From contig CAYNFH010000016.1 in the NCBI GenBank assembly GCA_964396385.1, positions 1 through 52,660 on the forward strand: a stretch of 52,660 nucleotides of DNA, given 5' to 3'. The stretch comes from CAYNFH01 sp964396385 (GTDB lineage: Bacteria; Armatimonadota; Chthonomonadetes; Chthonomonadales; CAJBBX01). Of the stretch, positions 40,336 to 49,449 are shown piece by piece. Position 1 is the stretch's first letter; each line of letters starts with the position of its first letter. The position numbers and the translations under genes were made by a program. Below the pieces are notes generated by a model that did no database searches, was not told the origin of the DNA, and saw nothing but the letters and a program-made list of their open reading frames with translations.

Positions 40336-41469
40336 ATGGGAGAGCTAGTCACCAACTCAAGTAAACTGCGGCTGGGTATCGCTGCGCCGGTTGCGCTGAT
40401 TCTGGAGTACGTTGAGCGTGCCGCGGCGGTAGGCGGTTTTACGCTCGCAGGGTTTGTGACGGATGGCGAAGCCCCCAGGGAGCTAAGAGGTGTCGCGCGC
40501 TTCGGGGACGCCACGGCGCTCGCGGGAGCCGACACCGTGGAAGCGGTTATGGTCGCCTCGCCGGTGTGGCGGCGGTCCGAGGAGGTTCTGCGCTGCTTTG
40601 AGGCTGGGAAGCCCATGCTATGCGAAGCGCCTCCGGCCCGAACGATTGCAGAGTTAGATCGGCTCATCGCGGCGGAGCGCGCTGCCGGCATACCCTGCCT
40701 TCCCGCCTTCCCGAAGCGGTTTGACCCTGTCTTTCGGGGCATCTACCATCTTCTGCAGGGGGGTCGCATCGGCGACATTCTGCAGGTGCGCTGCGACTGG
40801 AGCTGCTACGCCCCGAATGGCCGCGGCGGCGCGTCACTGACATGGCATGAGGTGTTCCGCGCACAGGCAGCCGATACGGCGGACCTCTGCCGCTGGTGGC
40901 TGGGCGATGCCCACACGGTCAGCGCCGACATCGACGTCGTGCGGCCTGGCGGACAGGTAGAGGACCTGGGCAACCTGATCTTGAGCCACGATCACGCGGT
41001 TTCCGTACACCACATCTCCCGCGCGTCGCACAAGGAGCCTGTGGAGCACTACCTGCTCGATGGGACCAAGGGCACGCTGGAGGCAACGGTGGGCCGGCAT
41101 ACCCGCTTGCTGCTGCACCGCCATGGGCGCTCGCGGGAGGACATTACCACCGAAGTGGTTCAGCCCGGTGCCGGCTCGGCTCGGGAGCTCGCCCTTCGGT
41201 GCTTCCATGACTGCGTTCTGAATGGCGCTACTCCGCCGGTAGACCTGCGGGACGCCCGCGAGGCGCTGGAAGTGGTCGCGGCGGCCTACCTCTCTTCTGT
41301 CGAGCGGACCAAGCTGTCGCTACCGCTCTCCCGCTCCATCGACGTGGAGTCCCTGCTCCAGTCGGCAGGAGAAAGTGCCCAGTCGTCGGCCATCAGTCTT
41401 CAGTCGTCAGAAGCCCCTGCACCCAGACCAAAACGTCTCCTTTCGTCCTGGCCGCCGGCCGGCTACTGA
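40336..41469 (+). CDS. Gfo/Idh/MocA-like oxidoreductase homologue with altered motifs
   Basis: A 377-residue protein with the NAD-dependent sugar dehydrogenase layout: an N-terminal Rossmann-like part (LRLGIAAPVALILEYVERA) and a C-terminal alpha/beta part (LQVRCDWSCYAPNGRGG and DTADLCRWWLG). Two usual hallmarks are changed: the GxGxxG loop is not present in recognisable form, and the EKP motif reads CEAPPA, lacking the catalytic Lys. It may therefore be non-catalytic or use another chemistry. The start is uncertain (40228 and 40288 are in frame); no good ribosome site is seen. The last 35 residues or so are encoded by the repeat at 41378-41490. Confidence 0.7.
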   Translation: MGELVTNSSKLRLGIAAPVALILEYVERAAAVGGFTLAGFVTDGEAPRELRGVARFGDATALAGADTVEAVMVASPVWRRSEEVLRCFEAGKPMLCEAPPARTIAELDRLIAAERAAGIPCLPAFPKRFDPVFRGIYHLLQGGRIGDILQVRCDWSCYAPNGRGGASLTWHEVFRAQAADTADLCRWWLGDAHTVSADIDVVRPGGQVEDLGNLILSHDHAVSVHHISRASHKEPVEHYLLDGTKGTLEATVGRHTRLLLHRHGRSREDITTEVVQPGAGSARELALRCFHDCVLNGATPPVDLRDAREALEVVAAAYLSSVERTKLSLPLSRSIDVESLLQSAGESAQSSAISLQSSEAPAPRPKRLLSSWPPAGY

Positions 41470-41490
41470 CTACCGACTACTGACTACTGT
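41378..41490. repeat. Palindrome spanning convergent gene ends
   Basis: CAGTCGTCGGCCATCAGTCT and CAGTCGTCAG units form one arm; CTACTGACTACCGACTACTG and ACTACTG the other. The first arm lies inside the Gfo/Idh-like gene, the second covers its stop and reaches the next gene's stop region. Confidence 0.8.
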
Positions 41491-41988
41491 TCACGGTCTG
41501 GCGTCGCGGAGGGCGTTCAGGATCTCCTCTACCCTGCTCAGTGCGCCGAAGAGCCTTGGGCCGAGCTGCGCCTTCGGTCCCAGCTTGGGGTAAGCCGCCC
41601 AGGCTTCGCGCACGGCCCGAATGTCTGACGGCAGCGCGCGCACAGAGGACACGGTGCGGCTCCAGATCTGCAGGTTCTGGGGCCGACGGTCCTGCAAGAC
41701 AGGCTCTTCGCGCAGTGACGCCAGCTCGTGATCGAGCTGCGCGAGCGCTTCGATGTATCCGTGGATCCGGGCCGCGAAGCGGGCATGCTCCTCGCCGGGC
41801 AGCGGCGCGGCTTTCATCCCGGACATGGCCATGCGCGCCGTGATGCAGCGCGCCGCGATCTCATTGATTCTCCGCTGCGTGAGCGTCTCCGACTCCGCCC
41901 TGGAGGCTGAGGCGGCCAATACGACGAGGAGAGATACCACCACCGCGGTGCGTATAGAGAACCGAAGGTGGGTGCGAAAGGGCTTCAA
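41491..41988 (-). CDS. Secreted helical protein of unknown function
   Basis: A 165-residue protein. Residues 8-31 (FSIRTAVVVSLLVVLAASASRA) form a signal peptide; the rest is helical with charged and Leu-rich stretches (RRINEIAARCITARMAMSGM, IEALAQLDHELASLREEPV). Not recognised. The start is TTG at 41988, with GGAG eight bases upstream. Divergent from citrate synthase; the promoter pair lies in 41989-42105. Confidence 0.65.
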   Translation of the reverse strand: MKPFRTHLRFSIRTAVVVSLLVVLAASASRAESETLTQRRINEIAARCITARMAMSGMKAAPLPGEEHARFAARIHGYIEALAQLDHELASLREEPVLQDRRPQNLQIWSRTVSSVRALPSDIRAVREAWAAYPKLGPKAQLGPRLFGALSRVEEILNALRDARP

Positions 41989-42015
41989 GGGGTGACTCCT
42001 GCGCGCCGGGCGCGC

Positions 42016-42045
42016 CGTTGAATTCCCGAATCTACGGGGGCTATA
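42016..42045 (+). promoter_or_regulatory. Promoter of the citrate synthase gene
   Basis: TTGAAT (42016-42021) and a perfect TATAAT (42040-42045), spaced 18 bases, 60 bases before the GTG start. Confidence 0.7.
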
Positions 42046-42105
42046 ATGAACGGGCCTTGAGCGACCTCCTCCCGCAGGAGGCGGGCGCGGCCCGGGAGGC
42101 AACGA

Positions 42106-43278
42106 GTGACTACGCAACAGCAAGCCGTGCCGGGTCCGCAAGTGCACAAGGGACTGGAAGGCATCGTCGCCGCCGCGACCAACATCTCGGAGGTTAACGG
42201 CGCGCTGGGACGCCTGACTCTCCGTGGCTATGATATCAGTGAGCTCTCCGGCCGGGTCTCCTTCGAGGAGGTCGCCTACCTGCTCTGGCACGGCAAGCTG
42301 CCTAACAAGGCGGAGTACGAGGCGCTGCGGGCCGAGATGAGCGCCGCGCGCGAGCTGCCCCAGGCCGCGCTGGAGGCGCTTCGGCGCTTGGCGCCCCACG
42401 CGGATGGAATGGACATCCTCCGCATGGGCGCGTCCATGCTCTCCCTGGACGATCCCAACCTCAACAGCACGGACATCGAGAGCAACCGCCGGCGCGCCGC
42501 GCGGCTCCAGGCGCAGATGCCTGCGATCGTGGCACATACGTGGCGACTGCGCAACGGCCAGGACATCGTCCACCCCAAACCGCAGCACGGTCTCGCCGAA
42601 GGCTACCTCTACATGCTGGAGGGAAAGGAGCCGGACCCCGCGCGGGTGGATGGCCTCAACGCATATATGGTAGCGGTGAGCGAGCACGGCCTCAACGCCT
42701 CTACCTTTACCGCCAGGTGCGTAATCTCCACAGACTCAGATATGGTTTCCGCGCTGACGGCCGCTGTCGGGGCGCTCAAGGGCCCCAAGCATGGAGGCGT
42801 TCCCGGACCGGTGCTGAAGATGCTGACGGAGATTGAGACGCCCGCTCGTGCGGAGGCATATATACGGAACGAGATGGCGCAAGGGCGCCGCATCATGGGC
42901 TTTGGCCACCGGATATACAAGGTCCGCGACCCCCGGGCGGCCCTGCTGGGCGATGCCGCCGAACGGATGGCCCGCACCACCGGAGATCGCGTGCTGCTGG
43001 ACCTGACCCAGGCGGTGGAAGAGACCACGGTGCGCGTGCTGGCGGAGCTCAAGCCGGGCCGTGACCTGTACGCGAACGTGGAGCTCTATGCCGCCCTCAT
43101 CCTCCACGCCGTGGACGTCCCGTCGGAGCTGTTCACCCCTACCTTCGCAATCGGCCGCACCTCCGGCTGGACTGCCCACATGCTGGACCAGCTTGAGGAC
43201 AACCGCCTCATCCGCCCTTCGTCTGTCTACGTGGGCCCTTACGGCCGCAAGTGGCAACCGATGGAGGAGCGCTCGTAG
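42106..43278 (+). CDS. gltA: Citrate synthase
   Basis: Condenses oxaloacetate and acetyl-CoA to citrate, entry step of the TCA cycle. It has 390 residues, matching the shorter bacterial/archaeal-type enzymes, which include 2-methylcitrate synthases, so propionyl-CoA use cannot be excluded. Catalytic motifs: HGLNASTFTAR, LKGPKHGGVPG and GFGHRIYKVRDPRA, then AIGRTSGWTAHMLDQL and a final RPSSVYVGP. GGGAGG lies seven bases before the GTG. It converges on lepB across the palindrome at 43279-43345. Confidence 0.95.
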   Translation: MTTQQQAVPGPQVHKGLEGIVAAATNISEVNGALGRLTLRGYDISELSGRVSFEEVAYLLWHGKLPNKAEYEALRAEMSAARELPQAALEALRRLAPHADGMDILRMGASMLSLDDPNLNSTDIESNRRRAARLQAQMPAIVAHTWRLRNGQDIVHPKPQHGLAEGYLYMLEGKEPDPARVDGLNAYMVAVSEHGLNASTFTARCVISTDSDMVSALTAAVGALKGPKHGGVPGPVLKMLTEIETPARAEAYIRNEMAQGRRIMGFGHRIYKVRDPRAALLGDAAERMARTTGDRVLLDLTQAVEETTVRVLAELKPGRDLYANVELYAALILHAVDVPSELFTPTFAIGRTSGWTAHMLDQLEDNRLIRPSSVYVGPYGRKWQPMEERS

Positions 43279-43345
43279 ACCGACGGTAGACGGCAGACGG
43301 ATGACGGACGGAGTCCGAAATCGGTCCTCCGTCTACCGTCATCCG
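43279..43345. repeat. GACGGTA palindrome between two convergent genes
   Basis: GACGGTAGACGGCAGACGGA units, core GGAGTCCGAAATCGGTCC, then CCGTCTACCGTCATCCG. It starts at the gltA stop and ends at the lepB stop. Confidence 0.9.
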
Positions 43346-43864
43346 TCAGTTTATGAGGTCTGCCCGGTTCAACGGCCAGTAGCGGAGCAGCGCCTTTGCC
43401 TCCACATTGGCCAGCGGCAGCTCACCCCAGTAGCGGCTGTCGTTGCTCTGGTCCCGGTTGTCCCCCAGCACAAAGAGGTTCCCCGGCTTAACGCGCTCCG
43501 GACCATAGTCCCCGTGCGCAGTGAGCTGCCGGTACGGCTCCGGCAGTGGCTCGCCGTTGATGAACAGCTCTCCACCCCGGATCTGCACCGAGTCTCCCGG
43601 TAGGCCGATCACGCGCTTGACGTAGTTCTTCGAGGGGTCGTGCGGGTAGCGGAAGATGATCACGTCGCCGCGGTTGATGTTCCCTACCAGGTACGGGATG
43701 CGGCTCGCCAGCACACGCTCTCCCGTGCGGAGGTTCGGCTCCATGCAGCTTCCGTAGACATAGAAGCCGCGCGTACCGAAGACGAGCATCGCAGACATGA
43801 TCACCAGCGCCATGCTGGTTACGCGCCCGAAGGCGGCAAGCCGGTTGAGGTTCCGAGAAAGCAA
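43346..43864 (-). CDS. lepB: Signal peptidase I with cysteine in place of the catalytic serine
   Basis: Membrane protease that removes signal peptides from exported proteins. From the TTG at 43864, which follows AAGGGAG, it has 172 residues; a longer TTG start at 43912 lies in the repeat arm. One transmembrane helix (VTSMALVIMSAMLVFG) is followed by box B, read as VYGSCMEPNL: the position directly before Met, always Ser in the usual GxSMxP motif, is Cys (TGC). The general-base Lys is kept (NYVKRVIGLPGD), as is box E (LGDNRDQSNDSRYWG). It looks like an intact but thiol-type enzyme. Confidence 0.9.
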   Translation of the reverse strand: MLSRNLNRLAAFGRVTSMALVIMSAMLVFGTRGFYVYGSCMEPNLRTGERVLASRIPYLVGNINRGDVIIFRYPHDPSKNYVKRVIGLPGDSVQIRGGELFINGEPLPEPYRQLTAHGDYGPERVKPGNLFVLGDNRDQSNDSRYWGELPLANVEAKALLRYWPLNRADLIN

Positions 43865-43899
43865 GAGATGCACTCCCTTCGAGAAGGTCGGGAAGAGAC

Positions 43900-43996
43900 T
43901 TTCAATTTTCAATTTTCAGTTTTCAATTTCCAGTGAAAACACCGGGTGGTTATTCCATCCCGTGTATCCAAATTGAAAATTGAAAATTGGAAATTG
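43900..43996. repeat. AT-rich TTGAAAA palindrome between glyQ and lepB
   Basis: TTCAATTTTCAATTTTCAG and complementary AATTGAAAATTGAAAATTGG arms around ACACCGGGTGGTTATTCC. Much lower GC than its surroundings. Confidence 0.88.
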
Positions 43997-44002
43997 TCTG
44001 CC

Positions 44003-44890
<888 letters not shown>

Positions 44891-44946
44891 ACCGCGCTGG
44901 GGTCCACCATGCCGAATTTGGGTCGGGCCGGCGGGGGTCGAGTGAC

Positions 44947-46605
44947 CTAGTGTACCACGTAAGGGCGAAGGTCGGCGGTAGGAGCGAAGGTGGGCGGGCG
45001 GCGATGGCGGCTGGCCTGCTCGTAGGCGTAGGCGAGCCGGATCAGTGTCGGCTCCGAGTAGGCCCGGCCGAAGAACGAGACTCCCACGGGCAGGCCGCGG
45101 TAGTAGCCGGCGGGGATGGTTATGCTCGGATAGCCCGCCACCGCGGCCGGCGTGGAGCTGCCGCTGACGCCGGAGTCGCCGTTCACCAGATCGATGAGCC
45201 AGGGCGGACCGCCGGTCGGGGCGACCAGCGCATCGAGGCGGTGCTCGTCCATGACCGCATCGATCCCCTTCTTGCGGGCGAGCAGGTGGTTCTTCTTCAG
45301 TGCGCGCTGGTACGTCCTTGTGGTGAGCGGCCCCTTCTTCTGAGCCATCACCATGATCTCCTGACCGAAGAAGGGCATCTCTTCGGCGGCGTGATGCTCG
45401 TTGAAGGCGATGACGTCCGCCAGGGAGTGGACGGGTGACGCCGGCCCCAGATCCGCGAGGTAGCGGTCCAGGTCCGCTTTGAACTCGTACAGCAGCACCT
45501 CAAACTCCGACTCGTCGAACTGTCCGGCGGTCGCAATGTTCGCGGGATCGACGATAACAGCGCCGCGCTCCTTCATGAGCGCCAGCGCCTCCTCCACGAG
45601 ACGGTCCGCGCCAGGACTGTTGCCGAAGTACTTGGTTCGCGGCACCCCGATCCGGGCCCCGCGCAGACCGTCCGGGTCTAGGAAGCAGGTGTAGTCGGTC
45701 TTGGCGTGTTCACGAGTCCCGCTCGTGGCTTCGTCTCTTGCATCCACTCCGGTCATGGCGCCCAGCAGGATGGCGGCGTCCCTAACGGTGCGCGCCATGG
45801 GACCGGCCGTATCCTGGCTGTGGGCAATGGGGACGATGCCCGCGCGGCTAACCAATCCGAGCGTAGGCTTGATTCCCACGATGGAGCATGCGGACGAAGG
45901 GGAAACGATGGATCCGTCCGTCTCCGTGCCTATCGCCGCCGCGCAGAGATTGGTGGCGACTGCAATGCCGGATCCGGAGCTGGAGCCGGAGGGGCTCCGG
46001 TCCAGCGCGTAAGGGTTGCGCGCCTGCCCTCCTCGGCCGCTCCAGCCGCTCGAAGAGTGAGTCGAACGGAAGTTGGCCCACTCGCTCAGGTTCGTTTTTC
46101 CGAGTATTACCACACCGGCCGCCCGGAGGCGGTCCACCAGGAACGCATCTCGCGGCACGGCGACTCCTGCCAGGGCGAGCGATCCGGCGCTGCTCATCAT
46201 GCGGTCCCGCGTGGAGATGTTGTCCTTCAGCAGGATCGGGATACCGTGGAGCGGTCCTCGCGGTCCCTTAGTCCGCCGTTCCTCGTCCAGCGCTTCCGCG
46301 ATCGTGAGCGCGTCAGGGTTTATCTCCAGGACACTGTGCAGGGCCGGTCCCCTCCGGTCCAGCTCCTCTATCCGCCCAATATAGAGCTCGGCGATGCCGC
46401 GGGCAGTAAGCCTTCCGGACCGCATCCCGTCCTGGAGGTCCGCGATAGTCGCTTCTTCGAGAGGGAAATCCGCCATCGCTTCGGCATCCGTTCCCATCCC
46501 GATCCCCATTCCCACAAGCGCGCCTCCTACGAGACCTGACGTGACGAACCGCCGACGGCTCATACTGCCAACGCCCCGCGCCCGAGAAGACCCCTTGCTG
46601 CTCAT
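44947..46605 (-). CDS. Tat-exported amidase (amidase signature family)
   Basis: A 552-residue amidase-signature enzyme. The N-terminus has a twin-arginine signal: SMSRRRFVTSGLVGGALVGM. The Ser-Ser-Lys triad is visible: Lys in GIPILLKDNIST, the cis-Ser in RSPSGSSSGSG, and the nucleophile in GTETDGSIVSPSS. The C-terminal TIPAGYYRGLPVGVSFFG is also typical. The family hydrolyses carboxamides; the export signal argues against GatA function in tRNA amidation. The ATG at 46605, with GGAGGAAGG upstream, was chosen over an earlier in-frame one. Confidence 0.92.
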   Translation of the reverse strand: MSSKGSSRARGVGSMSRRRFVTSGLVGGALVGMGIGMGTDAEAMADFPLEEATIADLQDGMRSGRLTARGIAELYIGRIEELDRRGPALHSVLEINPDALTIAEALDEERRTKGPRGPLHGIPILLKDNISTRDRMMSSAGSLALAGVAVPRDAFLVDRLRAAGVVILGKTNLSEWANFRSTHSSSGWSGRGGQARNPYALDRSPSGSSSGSGIAVATNLCAAAIGTETDGSIVSPSSACSIVGIKPTLGLVSRAGIVPIAHSQDTAGPMARTVRDAAILLGAMTGVDARDEATSGTREHAKTDYTCFLDPDGLRGARIGVPRTKYFGNSPGADRLVEEALALMKERGAVIVDPANIATAGQFDESEFEVLLYEFKADLDRYLADLGPASPVHSLADVIAFNEHHAAEEMPFFGQEIMVMAQKKGPLTTRTYQRALKKNHLLARKKGIDAVMDEHRLDALVAPTGGPPWLIDLVNGDSGVSGSSTPAAVAGYPSITIPAGYYRGLPVGVSFFGRAYSEPTLIRLAYAYEQASRHRRPPTFAPTADLRPYVVH

Positions 46606-46798
46606 TCCTTCCTCCGTACACGGATCCCGGTTCCGGTAGCTCCATTCTTCCTCAGGTGGGTTCCGCATTCCTATATTGCAGAGCCAGCCCCGCCGCTCAT
46701 TGTTGTCCACGAATTCCGGCAGAAGTCGCAGGACGGAAGGGAGCATTTCCACGGAAGAAGCACCATGTCGGTCCGACCGGAGAAGGCTACAGAGCTAT

Positions 46799-49273
46799 AT
46801 GCGCGCGCTCCCCTTGAGAGCACGGATCTATGTTGCAGCCGTAATTTCGGCAGGCGTTCTCGCCTGCCTTGTCGCGTCTCGCATCCCCGAACCCGCCCCC
46901 GAGACCCGCGCCTGGCAACTCGCCTTCTTCATGATCCTCGCGGTGCTGGCCGGCAGCCGAAAAGTCAAGCTCATGCGCTACCGCGTCGTGGAGGACGCGG
47001 GCTCCATGACGCTCGGCTATGCCATCACGGTAGCCGCCTTGATCCGATTTGGCCCTTCGGCAGGACTGGTTGTGGGCGCCTTGAGCACACTCTCCGGCTG
47101 TCTCTATCCCCGCGTCCAGCCGGCCCACCAGCTTCTCTTCAACGTCTCCCTTACCGCCCTTTCAGCCTGGATCGCGGGGCTCTGCTACCTCCGCGTGAAC
47201 GGTGGGCTGGATGTCCAGGGGACTCACTCCTTCCCTGCGGTCATCGCGCTTGCTACCGTTTACTTCCTCGTGAACACCTACGGGGTGTCGACCGCTATCG
47301 GGCTGTGGACGAACCGCAAGCGGATTGAAGTATGGAACGAGACATTTCTGTGGACCGCTCCTACCTACTTCGCGGGCGCGGCCATCGTGGCGCTGGCCAT
47401 CTCGCTGTTCGGAAAGCACGCCGGAGTTATCCTGGTATTCGGCGCTCCGGTCGCCTACCTCACCTACCAGTCGTACGCCAGCTACACCGCGCGCACCGAG
47501 GAGAAGCTCCGCCACATCGAAGAGCTTAGGCTGAGCCACATGCAGCTCGCCGACCTCTATCTGGCGACCATCAAGAGCCTGGCGCTCGCCATCGACGCCA
47601 AGGACCAGTACACGCATGAGCACATCCTGCGCGTGCAGCGCTACGCCGTCCGGACCGCGGAGGAGTTGGGGATTACCGGATCCGAGCTGGACGGCTTAAG
47701 GACCGGTGCGCTGCTGCACGACATCGGGAAGCTCGGCGTGCCGGAGTACGTGCTGCTGAAACCGGGCCGGCTTACCGACGAAGAGTTTGCCAAGATCAAG
47801 AAGCATCCCGAGATCGGCGCCGCTATCCTGGAGCCGGTCGGCTTCCCCTGGCCGGTGCTGCCTGTTGTCAAGTACCACCACGAGAAGTGGGACGGTACCG
47901 GCTATCCCGAAGGGCTGAAGGGCGAGGAGATCCCGCTCACGGCCCGCGTGATGGCCGTGGCCGATGTCTACGACGCGCTGACTTCCAACCGCTCGTACCG
48001 CAACGCATGGCCGCATGAAAGGGCCATCTCGGAGATCCAGAAAAGCGCCGGGAAGCACTTTGACCCACGGGTGGTGGACGCATTCGTCAGCGTCATCGAC
48101 GCCGTGCTGGCCGACATTGGACAGGAGCAGGATGAAGGCGATACGGCTGAGCACGCATCGTCCTCCTGCGTCCGGGCCGTCGACGCTGCGAGAGACATCC
48201 GCCAGGCATCCTCGGAGCTGTGGGCATTGTACGAGGTAGCCCAGACCCTGTCGGCCAGCCTCGGGCTTCAGGAGACTCTGGATATCCTTGGAGGCAAGCT
48301 GGAGGCGATCCTCCCCGGTACCGCCTGTCTCTTCCTATTGCGCGGCGCGGACGATAAGACGCTGCGAGTGCGTACGGCCGTGGGAGTGAACCGGGAGTTC
48401 TTTGCCGACGCGCCAGTACAAGCCCTTGCGGGGCCGACGGCGGTAGTGGCGGAGACCATGGTGACGTATCTAGGGCCCTACGAGCCGGAAGACCTTGCCG
48501 TCAACAGCCAGGCCTTCACTCCATGGATATCTCTGCACTCCGCGCTCATTGTTCCGGTGGTGCACGAGGGGCACGCACTGGGGACTATCAACCTGTACCA
48601 TCCCGGGCGTAACGCATTCAACGGCCATGACCGGCAGCTCCTGGAGGCCATTGCCGCCCGCGCCGCCCTGGCTATCTACAACGGCATCCTGTTCGACCGG
48701 ACCCGCACTAACGCGGACACGGACGGCCTCACGGGGCTGTTCAACGTCCGGTTCTTCACGGAGATGGTGGAGGAGCGCTGCGCTCGCGACCCGCAACAGG
48801 AAGACCGTTATGCCCTGCTCTGCCTGGATCTCGACAGCTTCAAGCCGATCAACGACAACTTCGGCCACCAGAAGGGCGACCAGGTGCTGCGCGATCTGAG
48901 CGGGCTGTTCCGCAAGACGGTGCGGGACCCCGACGTGGTCGCCAGGTACGGCGGCGACGAGTTCCTGGTGCTGCTGGAAGGCGCCGACGCCGTGGCGGCG
49001 GCGACTACTGCCGTGCGCATCCAGGAGGCGGTGCGCCACTACGATGCCGGCCTGGTGCACCCCCGCCTCGGTACACTGCGACTGGGTGTGAGCGTAGGTT
49101 ATGCGTGCTACCCGGTAGATGGGACCGACTGCGCCGCTCTGCTCTCGACCGCCGACGCGAGGATGTACGCAGATAAGATGGAGCGCAAGTTGCAGCGCCT
49201 GGCGGAGCACGGCTCCACGGAAGACCAGATCCCCCCCACCCACGGCATCACCGAGATCCGCCGCTCCGCGTAG
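46799..49273 (+). CDS. Membrane HD-GYP/GAF/GGDEF cyclic-di-GMP enzyme
   Basis: An 824-residue sensor enzyme. Residues 1-235 hold about seven hydrophobic segments (for example YVAAVISAGVLACLVAS and AFFMILAVLAGSRKV), a membrane sensor. A short coiled coil precedes the HD-GYP domain at about 255-440 (LLHDIGKLGVPEYVLL near 305, HHEKWDGTGYPEGLKG near 360). A GAF domain spans about 475-630, and the GGDEF domain about 640-800 with the intact RYGGDEFLVLL near 716. It may both break and make cyclic-di-GMP. The start at 46799 aligns with the paralogue at 51994. Divergent from the amidase gene. Confidence 0.93.
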   Translation: MRALPLRARIYVAAVISAGVLACLVASRIPEPAPETRAWQLAFFMILAVLAGSRKVKLMRYRVVEDAGSMTLGYAITVAALIRFGPSAGLVVGALSTLSGCLYPRVQPAHQLLFNVSLTALSAWIAGLCYLRVNGGLDVQGTHSFPAVIALATVYFLVNTYGVSTAIGLWTNRKRIEVWNETFLWTAPTYFAGAAIVALAISLFGKHAGVILVFGAPVAYLTYQSYASYTARTEEKLRHIEELRLSHMQLADLYLATIKSLALAIDAKDQYTHEHILRVQRYAVRTAEELGITGSELDGLRTGALLHDIGKLGVPEYVLLKPGRLTDEEFAKIKKHPEIGAAILEPVGFPWPVLPVVKYHHEKWDGTGYPEGLKGEEIPLTARVMAVADVYDALTSNRSYRNAWPHERAISEIQKSAGKHFDPRVVDAFVSVIDAVLADIGQEQDEGDTAEHASSSCVRAVDAARDIRQASSELWALYEVAQTLSASLGLQETLDILGGKLEAILPGTACLFLLRGADDKTLRVRTAVGVNREFFADAPVQALAGPTAVVAETMVTYLGPYEPEDLAVNSQAFTPWISLHSALIVPVVHEGHALGTINLYHPGRNAFNGHDRQLLEAIAARAALAIYNGILFDRTRTNADTDGLTGLFNVRFFTEMVEERCARDPQQEDRYALLCLDLDSFKPINDNFGHQKGDQVLRDLSGLFRKTVRDPDVVARYGGDEFLVLLEGADAVAAATTAVRIQEAVRHYDAGLVHPRLGTLRLGVSVGYACYPVDGTDCAALLSTADARMYADKMERKLQRLAEHGSTEDQIPPTHGITEIRRSA

Positions 49274-49372
49274 GAACTCTAGGACCCGCGGCGTACTCAG
49301 AAGTCAGGTTAACTATGGCGGGCAAGAATCGAGTGGCGGCGTAGCAGCGGAGCTGCGTGCGTCCCTGCCCGC

Positions 49373-49395
49373 CCCCGGGGCACGGAGGCCCGGGG
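49373..49395. repeat. Short GC-rich palindrome upstream of the phosphotransferase gene
   Basis: CCCCGGG pairs with CCCGGGG across a nine-base loop. The rest of 49274-49449 has no gene I can see. Confidence 0.5.
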
Positions 49396-49449
49396 CTACT
49401 GGATCCTTCGCGACCGCCAAATCCCACCTGTCCCAAATAGCCTTTCCCG

